A DNA stretch of 64,000 bases from NCBI GenBank assembly GCA_037962975.1, contig CM075673.1:127368667-127432666 (forward strand), in the 5' to 3' direction. The number at the start of each line of letters is the position of its first letter. The first letter of the stretch is position 1. Source of the stretch: Clitoria ternatea (Eukaryota > Streptophyta > Magnoliopsida > Fabales > Fabaceae). A program made the translations under genes and the position numbers. Below are positions 12,201 through 22,099 of this stretch, piece by piece. A model generated the notes under the pieces. That model saw only the letters and a program-made list of their open reading frames with translations. It was not told where the DNA came from and did not search any database.

Positions 12201-12353
12201 TCCTGCCTCTTGTCTCTCACGGTTTTGCGATTCAAGGAGATCCGCAAAACGATTCAAAGCTCTAGCTATGGCGTCATCATTATCTTGACGAAGACGGGCC
12301 ATCACAATATCTAAAACCATAACATAAAATTCAACCAATATCAGTAAACTCAT
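9231..12353 (-). CDS. Tekay Gag-protease-RT-RNase H polyprotein, ends at a premature stop
   Basis: 1040 residues. Met18 (MARLRQDND) may be the real start, since residues before it look non-Gag. The Gag capsid core is about 66-240. Two CCHC-type knuckles follow (C297-C309 region and about 316-329), then a Gly/Arg/Asn-rich tail to about 400. The protease active site is DSGATHSFIS near 441. Reverse transcriptase spans about 615-795 with VDYRQLNK and the catalytic FIDDILVYS near 754-762. RNase H spans about 898-1015 with YCDAS, YSDHKSLKYL and VADALSRK. The frame stops at TAA 9231-9233; beyond it the same frame goes on for 9 codons and then enters the integrase ORF, so a single nonsense change separates the two parts. 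Function: particle formation, maturation and cDNA synthesis. The other domains look undamaged. Confidence 0.92.
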   Translation of the reverse strand: MSLLILVEFYVMVLDIVMARLRQDNDDAIARALNRFADLLESQNRERQEAGRPSAPIVVQGTQGLNMFLKRKPTEFHGGFRPEQAYGWIRNVERIFNSFECNELQKVEYAVFMLRDEAETWWRLAKNRMNAAAIPLTWENFKRELMRKYVPESYKSKKELEFMELKQGTLTVEEYASKFEELCEFYPPFQQEGTEVSKCVKFENGLRPDIQRAICHQEIRSFTVLVNKCRIYEEHASFQHSKFDSKLKGQASSFKRQRSFRRGRFLRGASSNVQARGGGRGNVFGRGNINTNGPRCYRCGGPHYVRECVHREDVVCFSCDQVGHIRSACPMLVRPAPVQANVTNRANTPAYVNRGGYNGGRGRGNGNNGGRRGGRGGYNGGRRSNGRGNGNDANDGNRDGGDRQPNVGRVFAMTGEEAARAKNLVESKCEILGHSVHVIYDSGATHSFISEDCVRRFRLLVCLMKNALMITTPTGTCLRSVNRCDNVDMFLEGRKFVASFICLPMKGLEIVLGMDWLSNNKVIVDCQQRTVSFPSLDREQFDVQGIIQLCVLLSLTDGTSNPGPTNIPVVSEFLDLFPDEIPGLPPPREVEFAIDLVPGAEPVSIAPYRMSPMELIELKKQVEELLEREFIRPSVSPWGAPVLLVKKKDGTMRLCVDYRQLNKLTIKNRYPLPRIDDLLDQLRGAVVFSKIDLRSGYHQIRVRAKDIPKTAFRTRYGHYEYVVMPFGVTNAPAVFMSYMNHIFHKYLDRFVVVFIDDILVYSKSHEEHEEHLRVVLNILRENQLYAKLSKCEFWMTIVQFLGHVISEDGISVDPSKVEAVMAWSRPTTVTEIRSFLGLAGYYRRFIEGFSRLARPLTNLTRKNQPFVWTVECEKCFEELKMRLTSAPILALPDLQEEFVVYCDASKHGLGCVLMQKERVIGYASRQLRPHESKYPTHDLELAAVVFALKIWRHYLYGSRFVVYSDHKSLKYLFDQKELNMRQRRWMEFLKDYDFRLMYQPGKANVVADALSRKSLHISTMMIKELELIEEFRNLNVGTKV

Positions 12354-12676
12354 TCATAAAATTCCTCTATGAGTTCATACTATAGTATTTCATTATAAAA
12401 TTTACATTGTGACCCTTCCCCATGGAGTCCAATAACAACATTTCATATTAAAATCCAGATGGCAGCATCATCATTTCATAACATAATATGCATTCATAAT
12501 ACATAATATTCTTCATTGAGGGAGGATAGTGTGAAGAAGCTTGGCCGGACTTATAAGAATCACATTCAATCCATCATCAATTCATACGCAATCAATCAAC
12601 AATAACAATGATTCATTAATCACATATCACTTTCCAGTAATAGCAATGGCTAAACACAATAATACAGAGCAAATAA
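12354..12676 (-). other. Tekay leader between primer site and gag
   Basis: Untranslated leader of about 320 bp, AT-rich, with no ORF of interest. Its shortness is usual for this lineage. Confidence 0.7.
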
Positions 12677-12689
12677 TGCTCTGATACCA
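12677..12689 (-). other. Tekay primer binding site (initiator Met-tRNA type)
   Basis: The minus strand reads TGGTATCAGAGCA, complementary to the 3' end of plant initiator tRNA-Met, three bases inside the end of the 5' LTR at 12693. Confidence 0.92.
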
Positions 12690-15663
12690 AATTGTGACAT
12701 CCCAAAAATAGGGGTAAATTTTTCACGATTTTATTATTATTAATCTCTAAAACATGTGGGTGGTGAAGCCATTTAACAATTACCCTGGATCTATCAGAGA
12801 CCTATCTCATATATGAAGATATGAGAAGGTAAGTTAAAGAAATTAACTCTTAAGAAATCCATAATTAATAATAGCGGAAGAATCTTTAGTAAACTAACAT
12901 TATGGAATTAAATTCTTAAGAGATCATTCATTTGAAATTTAATAGCCAAGGTTATCCAAAAGTGTTCATAAAGTAGGATGGAATCATGGATTAATAAGAA
13001 GAAAAAGGAAGTTAACATGTTTAGCATTTTAGGAGAATCAGGTCCCCCTCGCTCAAGCGAAATCCCACTTCGCTTGAGCGAGCTTCGCATAGCACGCTTG
13101 GGCGAATCGTAGAATACTGAGCGAAAGAAGAAAATGAAGATTCAGGGGCCACTTCGCTCAAGCAAACCCAACTCGCTTGAGCGAGTAACACAATCCTCGC
13201 TTGGGCGAAGCTAGCGAGCGTAAGGCGAAAAACGCCCAGAATCCATTCCACGCTCACTCGCTCGGGTGACACTATCCCCGCTTAAGCGAGATTGCTCCCG
13301 AGAGCAATTTCCTGATAATCCCGAGAGCAAAACCTGAGGGCAAGACCCTCTCGCTTGGGCGAACCCTTAGCTCGCCTGAGCGAACACCAACCAAGGTCCA
13401 AACCCTGATTCTAATGCGATTTCGCTTGGGCGACGTGTACATCCGCTTGAGCAAAAATGGAATAATGTCCCAACACTGATGCTGGGACGATCTCGCTTGA
13501 GCGAGTCCCATTCTCGCCTAAGCAAGACTCGTCTAGATTCCAAAATTGAAACAGGGGCATTCTCGCTTGAGCGAGAAGCCCTCTCGCCTGAGCGAGTTCG
13601 AAAGAAAAACAGGGGAATTGTAGAAATCACCCAACTCCCTACACCAAAACTCATTCTAATCAAATTTACCTAACTTCAACACTTCATATATATCATATTA
13701 CATATTTGAAACTTGTTCTAATAAGTCATTCTTATCAATTTCCATTACAACTCATCTTTTGTATAAATCAACTCACTAACTCTTCCATTTCACAAATCTA
13801 ACACTCCACATATAAATTTCATTCGTTCATCAAAATATGAAGAGTTTCATCATTCATTCATTAACAGGGTCATAATTAAAAATGAATCTTAAACAAAAGA
13901 TCTCATTTTCCTCCATGACCTCCCAAACTCATTATTCATACAATTGTCCCTTCTAAATCCACACTATGCAAACATACATTGTATTACATACATTACATCT
14001 ATTCCACATATCTATATATCCCAAAATATTGCCGGCCAAGGCATTCTTTACCAAAAAGGGGGGCCTTCTTCACACTCCTCCTCCACTATAGCTCCAAAGC
14101 AATACCTACAACACAGGAGCTAAAAAAAATACCACAGGGAGAGTGAGTATACTTTCTCAATAACGAAAATCCAATAATTAGAACAATATATGTATGAATG
14201 TAATACAATTATCTTCTTCCCGAGAGGAGTTTATTTAATATCAATCAATCAATCGATGATTTTTCATTTCGATACAATTATTCCCTGATTTCTCTCAGAA
14301 TTATATCAATCAATTCACCATCACAATTTAGTAATTAAAAAGGGAGTTTCTTTTCATATCCCATTATCAAGGTATCACACTATACCATGCTCTCAAACTG
14401 ATGCACATGCTAATGTCATGAAAATGTACATGCACGGATCCGATTTCGTTTCCTCGGGTGATCGCAACCACCATATCATATACTCATTCTCAATGGTTTC
14501 CCGCCTCGCAAGGGGTACTCCCTCTAGCAACCTCACAAGGTGCTTCTCGTGATCGCAACCACGTTCAATATTTCACATAGGTTTCCCTCCTCGCAAGGGG
14601 TACTCCCGCCTCATACACATTTCACATAGGTTTCCCTCCTCGCAAGGGGTACTCCCACCTCATAAACATTTCACATAGGTTTCCCTCCTCGCAAGGGGTA
14701 CTCCCGCCTCATGATCGCAACCATGGGCATCATAGGTGCTCGCAAGCCCTTTTTCATTTCCATCATCAAATGATCTCAACCACTATCAACATCATTATGA
14801 TATGTATGTCATGCCATGTATACAAAATACTCATGCATACCTCAAGCTCATTTAGATTATCCTACCCTTTCATCTAGGGTATATTCATTTTCAACCACAC
14901 AATTTTCCATCAAACTCATACACAAGAATCAATCTTCATATGAACTCAATCATGTACCACGCATAATAAACCATCCATAGCCACACTTAGGTTTCATCAT
15001 ATAAACACTAAATTCATATCATCATACACAATTCACTTCACATACACATAATATCACCTTTAATCACACAAACATGTCATACTACATTAATACATACATT
15101 ATCAACACAATTCTCATGCATTTAGAAAATACATCCCTCTCCTACCTCAAGAGAAGTAGACCTCTGGGGTTGATGTTCCTACTTCACCAATATTGCCAAG
15201 CCCTACACCAATCATTTATAGGGCCACATCAATTATTTATTCAAACACCAATTCAATATACATATACATAGGTGTACACATGATTCTTATCATGTGAAAA
15301 CTATTTACCAATTTCATTCGTTTGCCTACTTAGGTTTCGGGAATTCCTTTCCTTGAATTACAATCTCTTAGTATCAAAGGCCACAACCTAATTATTAGGT
15401 TATTTCACCTAGTAGGTCTCCACCAACACCTTGGTGAGTTTCCCACCTATTATGACTTCAAATCAACTTTATCATCATTTAATGTATCTACCACATCACT
15501 TATATCATTCTTCCCATCAACAAATGTTAACTTCTTCATTAATTACAATATCCTTTAATATCCTACCTTTCCTCCTTGGATTCAAATTTAAGGTTTTCAC
15601 CAACCCACCAACCTTCATAAATGCTCATATACCTCCTTCTTTTCTCACCATAGTTATAACTAC

Positions 15664-17842
15664 TGATAAGTGTTTTTAAAACACTATTTTTTACTCTTTA
15701 ATTTATTTAAAATAAAAATTTTATTGTATCATTTTCCCCAAATTTCATGGTTTCTATTTTCTTTTTACTGTTTTTGTTCAAGTGTTGTGTTTTGTATGAA
15801 TTAATCTAAAATGGAACGTTTAAAAAGTATTTTTTTTAGAGGTGGAATAATTATGGATTAGTGCTAAAATTTAGTATTTCAAAATTTTCAAGAACTTAAA
15901 TCATAATTCCACTTCTATAAAAATTAATTTTTAAAATATCCCATTTAAATTAATTTGTTTGTGTCTTTAAATGAAAAATAAACTTGAGTCACTTCCTCCT
16001 TTAGCTTTCACGTTAAGTGCCTTCAAAATGGTCCATTTGTGTAGATTTTTTTTAAAAGGCAACAAATCATCTCCTTTCACCCAAAAGTCACACGGTCAAA
16101 ATTAGAAGAAAAGAGAACCATGTGCTGATTTTTTTTTTATGGAACAAACAGCAAACAGCAAACAGCAAACAACAACAGCAAAATGGCTCACGGTTTTGAC
16201 AATTCAAAGGCAAGAAATTTGCAATTTTTTAATCAAGGCACCATGGTCCATTATGCAAAGTTATTCTTCATAATTTCAAGAAGATACCCCACCATGTTTT
16301 TCAAAGGAAACAAGCCTCCAAAATTGCAAGAGATGCTTAGTTACAACCACCCCATTATGCAAGGCTTTTTGTTTAAAAAATTCAGCAATGATTTTCCAAT
16401 TGGCAAAGCACTCTCACGGTTTTGTAGTGCAGAATTTGGAGTCCATTTGCTTACATTAAAGTGAAGAAAAATCAGCCAAGAAACAGCCCCCCCTTGCCAA
16501 CGTGAAACCATGCTGAAATTGGGACAACAATGACAAAACAATAAACAGCAATGGATTTGACAAAAAGCTGACAGCAAAACAGCAAAAGAGCAAAACAACA
16601 AAGCACTTAAAATTCAGCTCATGAATTTGTAACAATGATACATGACCATGATGCTCCCTTGGTGCAAAATTCCAGCGTGAAAGGTACAAGAAAATGGGTC
16701 ACTATGCTTGAATTATGCATTTATGATGTGGATTTCCATAGGCTGAATTTTTAAGAGCAAAAATCAACCATGAAGATGGCTATAAAAAAAAACGTACAGC
16801 AGCAAAGCAAAGGAGGCAGAGGGTAATCATACAAGAGCAGTGAGAATTTTGTGTAGAGAGTGAGTCAGAAAATACAGAGAAAGAAAAAAAATTCTTGTTG
16901 TTATTCTTTTCTTGTTTTTATTTTGTGAAATAAGAATTGAGAGGACAGTGAAATTGAGCGGTTAAATTTGTATACGGTGGAGGGATCCAGAACAAAGATT
17001 TACGGTGGAAAATTTACTGGGCTTTTGGAGAAACCCGTAAGTTTTATTTACCATGAATTGTATGTTGTATTTCCTTTTCGTTATATATATGAATTTATAC
17101 CGTATCATGTGTAACTAAATTTTTATCTTGGGAAAACGGGGGTACGATAATATTTTACGTTGATGTTATTTTGACTTAAAGTAAATAAATTTCTGTTTTC
17201 CATTTAGTTCAAATTTTACTTAATGCTTTTAGTGATTCCTAACAAGAGCCTAAATGGTAAAACTATGTACTTACGGGTATATTAGTAAGTTTAGGTAACA
17301 AATAGAATCGAGAGATTTATTTTTACCGGAAAGCTTTGAACTAAACCTAAGATTTTTGAGATGCTTTTTGTGACCTCGGTAAAACTGTGAAAGTAATCAA
17401 AATTCTTTTGAGGATGTAAAAATGGGATTTTCATAAAACGATAATGGGCCTTTCTTAGGATTAAGCAGCGCTTTCTGTAAGTTAGGTACATTAATAGGAT
17501 TCCGAGAGGAACATATTAATTGGCTTTTGGAAAATTCGCCTTGGAAAACTTAATTTGATTTTTGTTTATAAAAAGTTGAAATTGTCAACGTAGAATAATA
17601 TCTTAAACCCCCGGAATCCCAAGATATTCTCAACTCTGTTTGTCACCCACGGTAAATTTTTATTTTTACTGTAAGGTAAAATTTTTTACTGTTAATTTTT
17701 ATTTTTCACAAATACCAAAAATTGAAAGAGAATTGTGTGGATAATCAAATTTTGATATGCCGGTACTTTGAAAACAGTCCCTGTAGAGAACGATAATCTT
17801 TTATATTACGCGACATAACCCGTGCGCTTGCGGGCACTGTCA
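15664..17842 (+). repeat. Athila-type 5' LTR
   Basis: Begins TGATAAGTG, ends GGCACTGTCA. The only difference I noticed from the 3' LTR is T at 17386 against C at 23822. A 93-residue frame at 16183-16464 and antisense frames recur in both LTRs as copies and show no known motif. Confidence 0.93.
16780..16790 (+). promoter_or_regulatory. TATA box of the Athila-type LTR
   Basis: CTATAAAAAAA in the LTR, followed by a purine-rich stretch (AGCAGCAAAGCAAAGGAGG) where transcription would start. The copy in the 3' LTR is at about 23216-23226. Position in the LTR fits a pol II promoter; no start site can be seen directly. Confidence 0.55.
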
Positions 17843-17848
17843 AGTTTT

Positions 17849-17866
17849 TGGCGCCGTTGCCGGGGA
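17849..17866 (+). other. Primer binding site, tRNA-Asp type
   Basis: TGGCGCCGTTGCCGGGGA, six bases after the 5' LTR, complementary to the 3' end of plant tRNA-Asp. This primer choice is typical of the Athila and Calypso group. Confidence 0.9.
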
Positions 17867-18386
17867 CTGTTGCCCCTCAAATATCGGCAGTATTGAAATT
17901 CGATTAGATCATACTTGTTAATATTTCTTTTTATTTTTATTTTGTTTTATTTGTTTGATTTATTTCTTTTTGTATATTTGTTTGTTTTTAGTGTTTATTT
18001 TATTTGGTTATTTTGTATTTTGTATTCTGTTCCTTTTTCTTTTACTGTTACTATCTATTTTTGAATTTCTAATTAATTGTTCTGTTATTTTATTTTGTTC
18101 TTAAAATTTTGTTATTCTATTTTATTTTACTATTGTATATTTAGTGTGATATTTTCCTTGATATTGTTCTGTTCTTTGTATTTGTTTATTGTTGTTTTCT
18201 TTTATGTTATTTGTTTCATTTATTTCTTTTTCTGTATTTTTATTTTAATATCTTATTCTGTATTTTTATTGTTTATTTTATTTTGTTTGTAATCTTGTAT
18301 TTTGTTTATTATTTTGCGTATCTGTTGTTGTTTTATTTTTTTATTTTTTGTGATTATTTGTTTTATTTGTCTTTTATTTTCTTTTT
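17867..18386 (+). other. Athila-type leader, T-rich
   Basis: An untranslated leader strongly biased to T on the plus strand (runs of TTTTATTT). Apparent frames of 60-70 residues rich in Phe, Tyr and Ile here are composition artefacts. Confidence 0.7.
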
Positions 18387-20738
18387 ATGCAACGAAGCCG
18401 TAGTGTCGATCTAAACTTAGGATTTGACCCTGAGATAGAACGTACCCTTAGAGCTTTAAGAAAACAACAAAAACAACAAAAACAAGAAAAAGAAAAACAA
18501 ATGGCAGACCAAAACAGAGCCTTAAGAGATTTTGCTGCTCCAAGTACAAACGGAAGAGGATCTAGCATCCTTAGACCCACAGTGGAGGCTAACAATTTTG
18601 AATTGAAGCCTTCACTACTCTCTATGGTACAGCAGAACCAATTCGGAGGATTACCCTCTGAAGATCCAAATCTTCATCTTCAAATCTTTCTTGAATACTG
18701 TGACACCTTGAAAATGAATGGAGCCACCAATGATGCCATTCGCTTGAGACTTTTCCCTTTCTCCTTAAGAGATAAAGCGAGGGCGTGGTTATACTCTCTT
18801 CCTGAAGGATCCATCACAACTTGGGAACAACTATCCAGTGCTTTCATCAATAAGTGGTACCCAAGAAATAAAACTGATTTGTTAAGAAAACAAATAATTA
18901 ATTTTTCACAAAAAGATGATGAATCCTTGTATGAAGCCTGGGAGAGATACAAGGAGATGCTGAGAGAATGTCCTCACCATGGGATAGAGAGGTGGTTGAC
19001 AGTCCATATTTTCTATAATGGACTAACTTCCACGCAAAAGATCTCTTTGGATGCTGCAGCTGGAGGAGCCTTCATGAGCAAAAATGTGGATGAAGCCCAG
19101 AACCTGATTGAGGAGATAGCCCAAAACACCCACCAGTGGAATTCTGAGAGAGGATTACCTGCTAAAACACCAGGTAAGTACTCTGTTGATGCTCTTTCCC
19201 TACTTTCTGCTAAAGTAGAAGCATTAACATTAAAACTGGATAAAATCGGGTCAACAAGTGCTACTAATGTTGTTTGTGAAGTCTGCGGTATTTCAGGACA
19301 TGGAGCTACAAATTGCTATTTAGCAATGACCCTTAATCAAGAAACTCAAATGCATCAGGTGGATGCTATAGGAAACTATGGTGGAAATTATCAAGGTAAC
19401 TACAGACCTCCACAAGGTCCACCTGGCTTCCAAAATAGGCCACCTCAATTCCAAGGTAATCAAAGTAACTACAACCCTCAACAAGGACCCTATATTCCAC
19501 AGAAATCAAAACTAGAGTCCTTAATGGAGACATTTGTAGCTACTCAACAGAAGCAGAATGATGAGTTCTCCAATGCAATAAAGACCTTAGCTTCAAAAGT
19601 GGACTCTCTTACCACCCATAACAAAATACTGGAGAATCAAATTGCCCAACAAGCCTCCTACTCTCAAAGAGCGCCAGGAACATTTCCTGGGAAACCTGAG
19701 GCTGGACCTTCCAACCATGCAATGGCTATCACTCTTAGGAGTGGTACTCAATATGATGGTCCAGTTGGTAAGGCTGAAGAGAAAAAGAAATTGGATGAGT
19801 CTCCATCTCATCCAGTGATTAAAGAAGAGAAACTACAAGAAAAGAAAGAAGAGGTTAAGCCATATCAACCTCCTATTCCATTTCCTCAGCGCCTGGCTAG
19901 AGCAAAGTTGGACAAACAATTTGGTAAGTTTCTTGATGTTTTAAAGAAATTATATGTCAATATTCCCTTCATAGATGTTTTGCAGCAAATGCCTATCTAT
20001 GCGAAGTTCTTGAAGGATATTTTGTCCAATAAAAGAAAGCTGGAAGAAGACGGTACAATTGCACTTACTGAAGAGTGCAGTGCTCTAATTCAAAAGAAAC
20101 TTCCACCCAAGCTCCAGGATCCAGGTAGTTTCTCTATCCCATGTATGATTGGTAACATGACAATAGATAGGGCATTATGTGATTTAGGAGCCAGTGTTAG
20201 TTTAATGCCTTTATCTATTTTTGAAAAATTAGATTTGGGTAAATTGAAACCTACTAGGATATCTTTGCAATTGGCTGATAGATCTATCAAATATCCTATA
20301 GGAATTTTAGAGGATGTTCCTATTAAGATAGGAAAATTTTTTATACCTGCTGACTTTGTTGTGCTAGAAATGGATGAGGATTCTTTGATACCTATTATTT
20401 TAGGTCGACCATTTTTAGCAACTGCAGGTGCTGTGATCGATGTCAAGAATGGTAAGTTGTCTCTGACTGTTGGAGACCAAAAAGTTGAATTTAATTTGCA
20501 AGATGTCATGAAAAAACCATTAACTGATGATAAATGCTATAAAGTGAATTTTGTTGACCAAGTGGTGAAGAAAGAGGAAGTTCAAAACCTCCTTCATGAT
20601 CCACTTGAATCTCCTTTATCTGATGATTTTTCAGGCACTTCGCAAATGGACACTGTTGATTCCTTAGCTGAAAAGGAACTGGTTCCCAAGGTAGAACTCA
20701 AACCATCACTTGTGTTCAGGTATGAGTTGTACAGCTGA
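18387..20738 (+). CDS. Athila-type Gag-protease polyprotein, intact
   Basis: 783 residues with no internal stop. A basic coiled N-terminus (RKQQKQQKQEKEKQ) precedes the capsid region: IFLEYCDTLKMNGATNDAIR at about 100-119, WLYSLPEGSITTW at about 134-146 and INKWYPRNK at about 154-162. A CCHC knuckle lies at C297, C300, H305, C310. A Gly/Pro/Gln-rich segment follows (about 330-372), then the MAITLRSGTQYDGP block near 446-459 that is characteristic of Athila. The protease has DLGASVSLMP at 599-608 (Asp-Leu-Gly in place of Asp-Ser/Thr-Gly, as is usual in Athila) and IILGRPFLATAG near 670-681. The sequence then switches to an unrelated tail (SLVFRYELYS) where other Athila proteins run on toward RT, marking the left edge of the pol deletion. 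Role: forms particles and matures Gag; it needs RT and integrase in trans. Confidence 0.93.
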   Translation: MQRSRSVDLNLGFDPEIERTLRALRKQQKQQKQEKEKQMADQNRALRDFAAPSTNGRGSSILRPTVEANNFELKPSLLSMVQQNQFGGLPSEDPNLHLQIFLEYCDTLKMNGATNDAIRLRLFPFSLRDKARAWLYSLPEGSITTWEQLSSAFINKWYPRNKTDLLRKQIINFSQKDDESLYEAWERYKEMLRECPHHGIERWLTVHIFYNGLTSTQKISLDAAAGGAFMSKNVDEAQNLIEEIAQNTHQWNSERGLPAKTPGKYSVDALSLLSAKVEALTLKLDKIGSTSATNVVCEVCGISGHGATNCYLAMTLNQETQMHQVDAIGNYGGNYQGNYRPPQGPPGFQNRPPQFQGNQSNYNPQQGPYIPQKSKLESLMETFVATQQKQNDEFSNAIKTLASKVDSLTTHNKILENQIAQQASYSQRAPGTFPGKPEAGPSNHAMAITLRSGTQYDGPVGKAEEKKKLDESPSHPVIKEEKLQEKKEEVKPYQPPIPFPQRLARAKLDKQFGKFLDVLKKLYVNIPFIDVLQQMPIYAKFLKDILSNKRKLEEDGTIALTEECSALIQKKLPPKLQDPGSFSIPCMIGNMTIDRALCDLGASVSLMPLSIFEKLDLGKLKPTRISLQLADRSIKYPIGILEDVPIKIGKFFIPADFVVLEMDEDSLIPIILGRPFLATAGAVIDVKNGKLSLTVGDQKVEFNLQDVMKKPLTDDKCYKVNFVDQVVKKEEVQNLLHDPLESPLSDDFSGTSQMDTVDSLAEKELVPKVELKPSLVFRYELYS

Positions 20739-22099
20739 AGCAGGTTCAGAAAAGTCTGGCTGAAGACTTAAAATTTAGCACTGATAGGGAGGTAACCCTA
20801 TACTTGTTATTTGAAATAAAAAAATAATAAAATAAAAAAATAAAAAAAAAATAATTTTTTTTATGTTTTATGCTCAAATCCCGGTTTGGGGTTACTCCAG
20901 GTAAGTTTTCTTATCCTTTTATCATCCATTTTAACATTGAGGACAATGTCAAATTCTGGTTTGGGGTGGTAGATAAGAAAACTTAGCTGTTTTGTTTGTA
21001 TTGTGTGATTGTTATTTTATTTTGCATATGTGTATGATTTTCCTTGTTTTGTTTGTCATCTCGTAATTTACCATGATTGCATGATAAATTCACTTTAAAC
21101 ACAGAGCTAAAGTATCTAAGGACCCTAAAATTTTGAGTAAAATTTTTCAAAATTTGATTGTTTAAATGCCAAATCAATGTCTAAATGAACCTTATGTGAT
21201 TAAAATTTTCTTTGAAAGGACTTTCCATGGTGAGACTTGAGCCAAAATGGGTTATCTATCAAACAAATTTTCAAAACCCATATTTTCTTGATTGAGTGAA
21301 TCTCATAGTCATTAATATTCTAGAACTTGTTTTTCAACCGATTCAAAATGGTTTTTGATTGTATGTCTTAGAATGATAAAGGCACAATTAGGTCTTATTC
21401 TTAAGCCTCAGAATTTTTGCACAATTTGACCTCTAGTTGCCCCTTTTGAGCCTGAAAGTGAAAATTTTTCTTTGAAACCTTTCATTGACTGATATTCTCT
21501 TAATGGTGAAAAAGATAGAAATTAAGTGGAGCAACTTGAAAAATAAAAAGGACTTAAGAAAAATATGTTACGGGATGAAAACAAAAGCAAGAAAAAGAAA
21601 ATCAAAAGGATGTTATTGAATGAATTACAAAAAGTCCATAAAAATTCAAAAATTTGCTCTGTTAGTTTCTAAAATTATGATGGAAGTTTGAATCATTCAT
21701 GACTGTTTAAGCCCTTTTGTACTCCATTTTTCTTGAAATTCCTACCATGACAATACGACCCATGGCCCCGTTACAACCCTTTGAAAGACCTTTTGACTAT
21801 GACATACTTTCTATCTAAACTGTGGAATTTCTGGTTTATTAACAAGCTTATGGTAATATTTTTGACTATGATGATTTGAGTAATACACAAACCATGAAAC
21901 ACTAGAGTGAAATCGTGAGAAGAGTATCTCAAGTCTTGACATTGAAAATTGACTCACATAAGAAATTTAATTTGGCATTTGAATAAATCTGTTTCTCTAT
22001 TTTGGATTCCTTAAATTACTAAGCTAAGTGTTTTCTGTTTCTTATCGTGTGAATATGGTGATTGCTTGAGGACAAGCAATGTTTTGGTTTGGGGTATTT
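20739..22099 (+). other. Athila-type 3' noncoding region and polypurine tract
   Basis: 1361 bp with no ORF of note. It holds the phrase GGGAGGTAACCCTATA near 20789, similar to the region after pol in full Athila elements, and three G-rich strings with TTTGGGGT (about 20884, 20963 and 22088). The last, about 22085-22099, directly precedes the 3' LTR and is the likely polypurine tract. This supports an internal deletion joining late Gag-protease to post-pol sequence. Confidence 0.75.

Noticed and set aside
16183..16464. 93-residue ORF found twice (also 22619-22900)
   Set aside because: The duplication is explained by the identical Athila LTRs; no domain, no codon signal, and it lies upstream of the LTR TATA box.
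18077..18414. Phe/Tyr-rich hydrophobic ORFs that look like membrane segments
   Set aside because: The T-rich Athila leader produces Phe codons in any frame.
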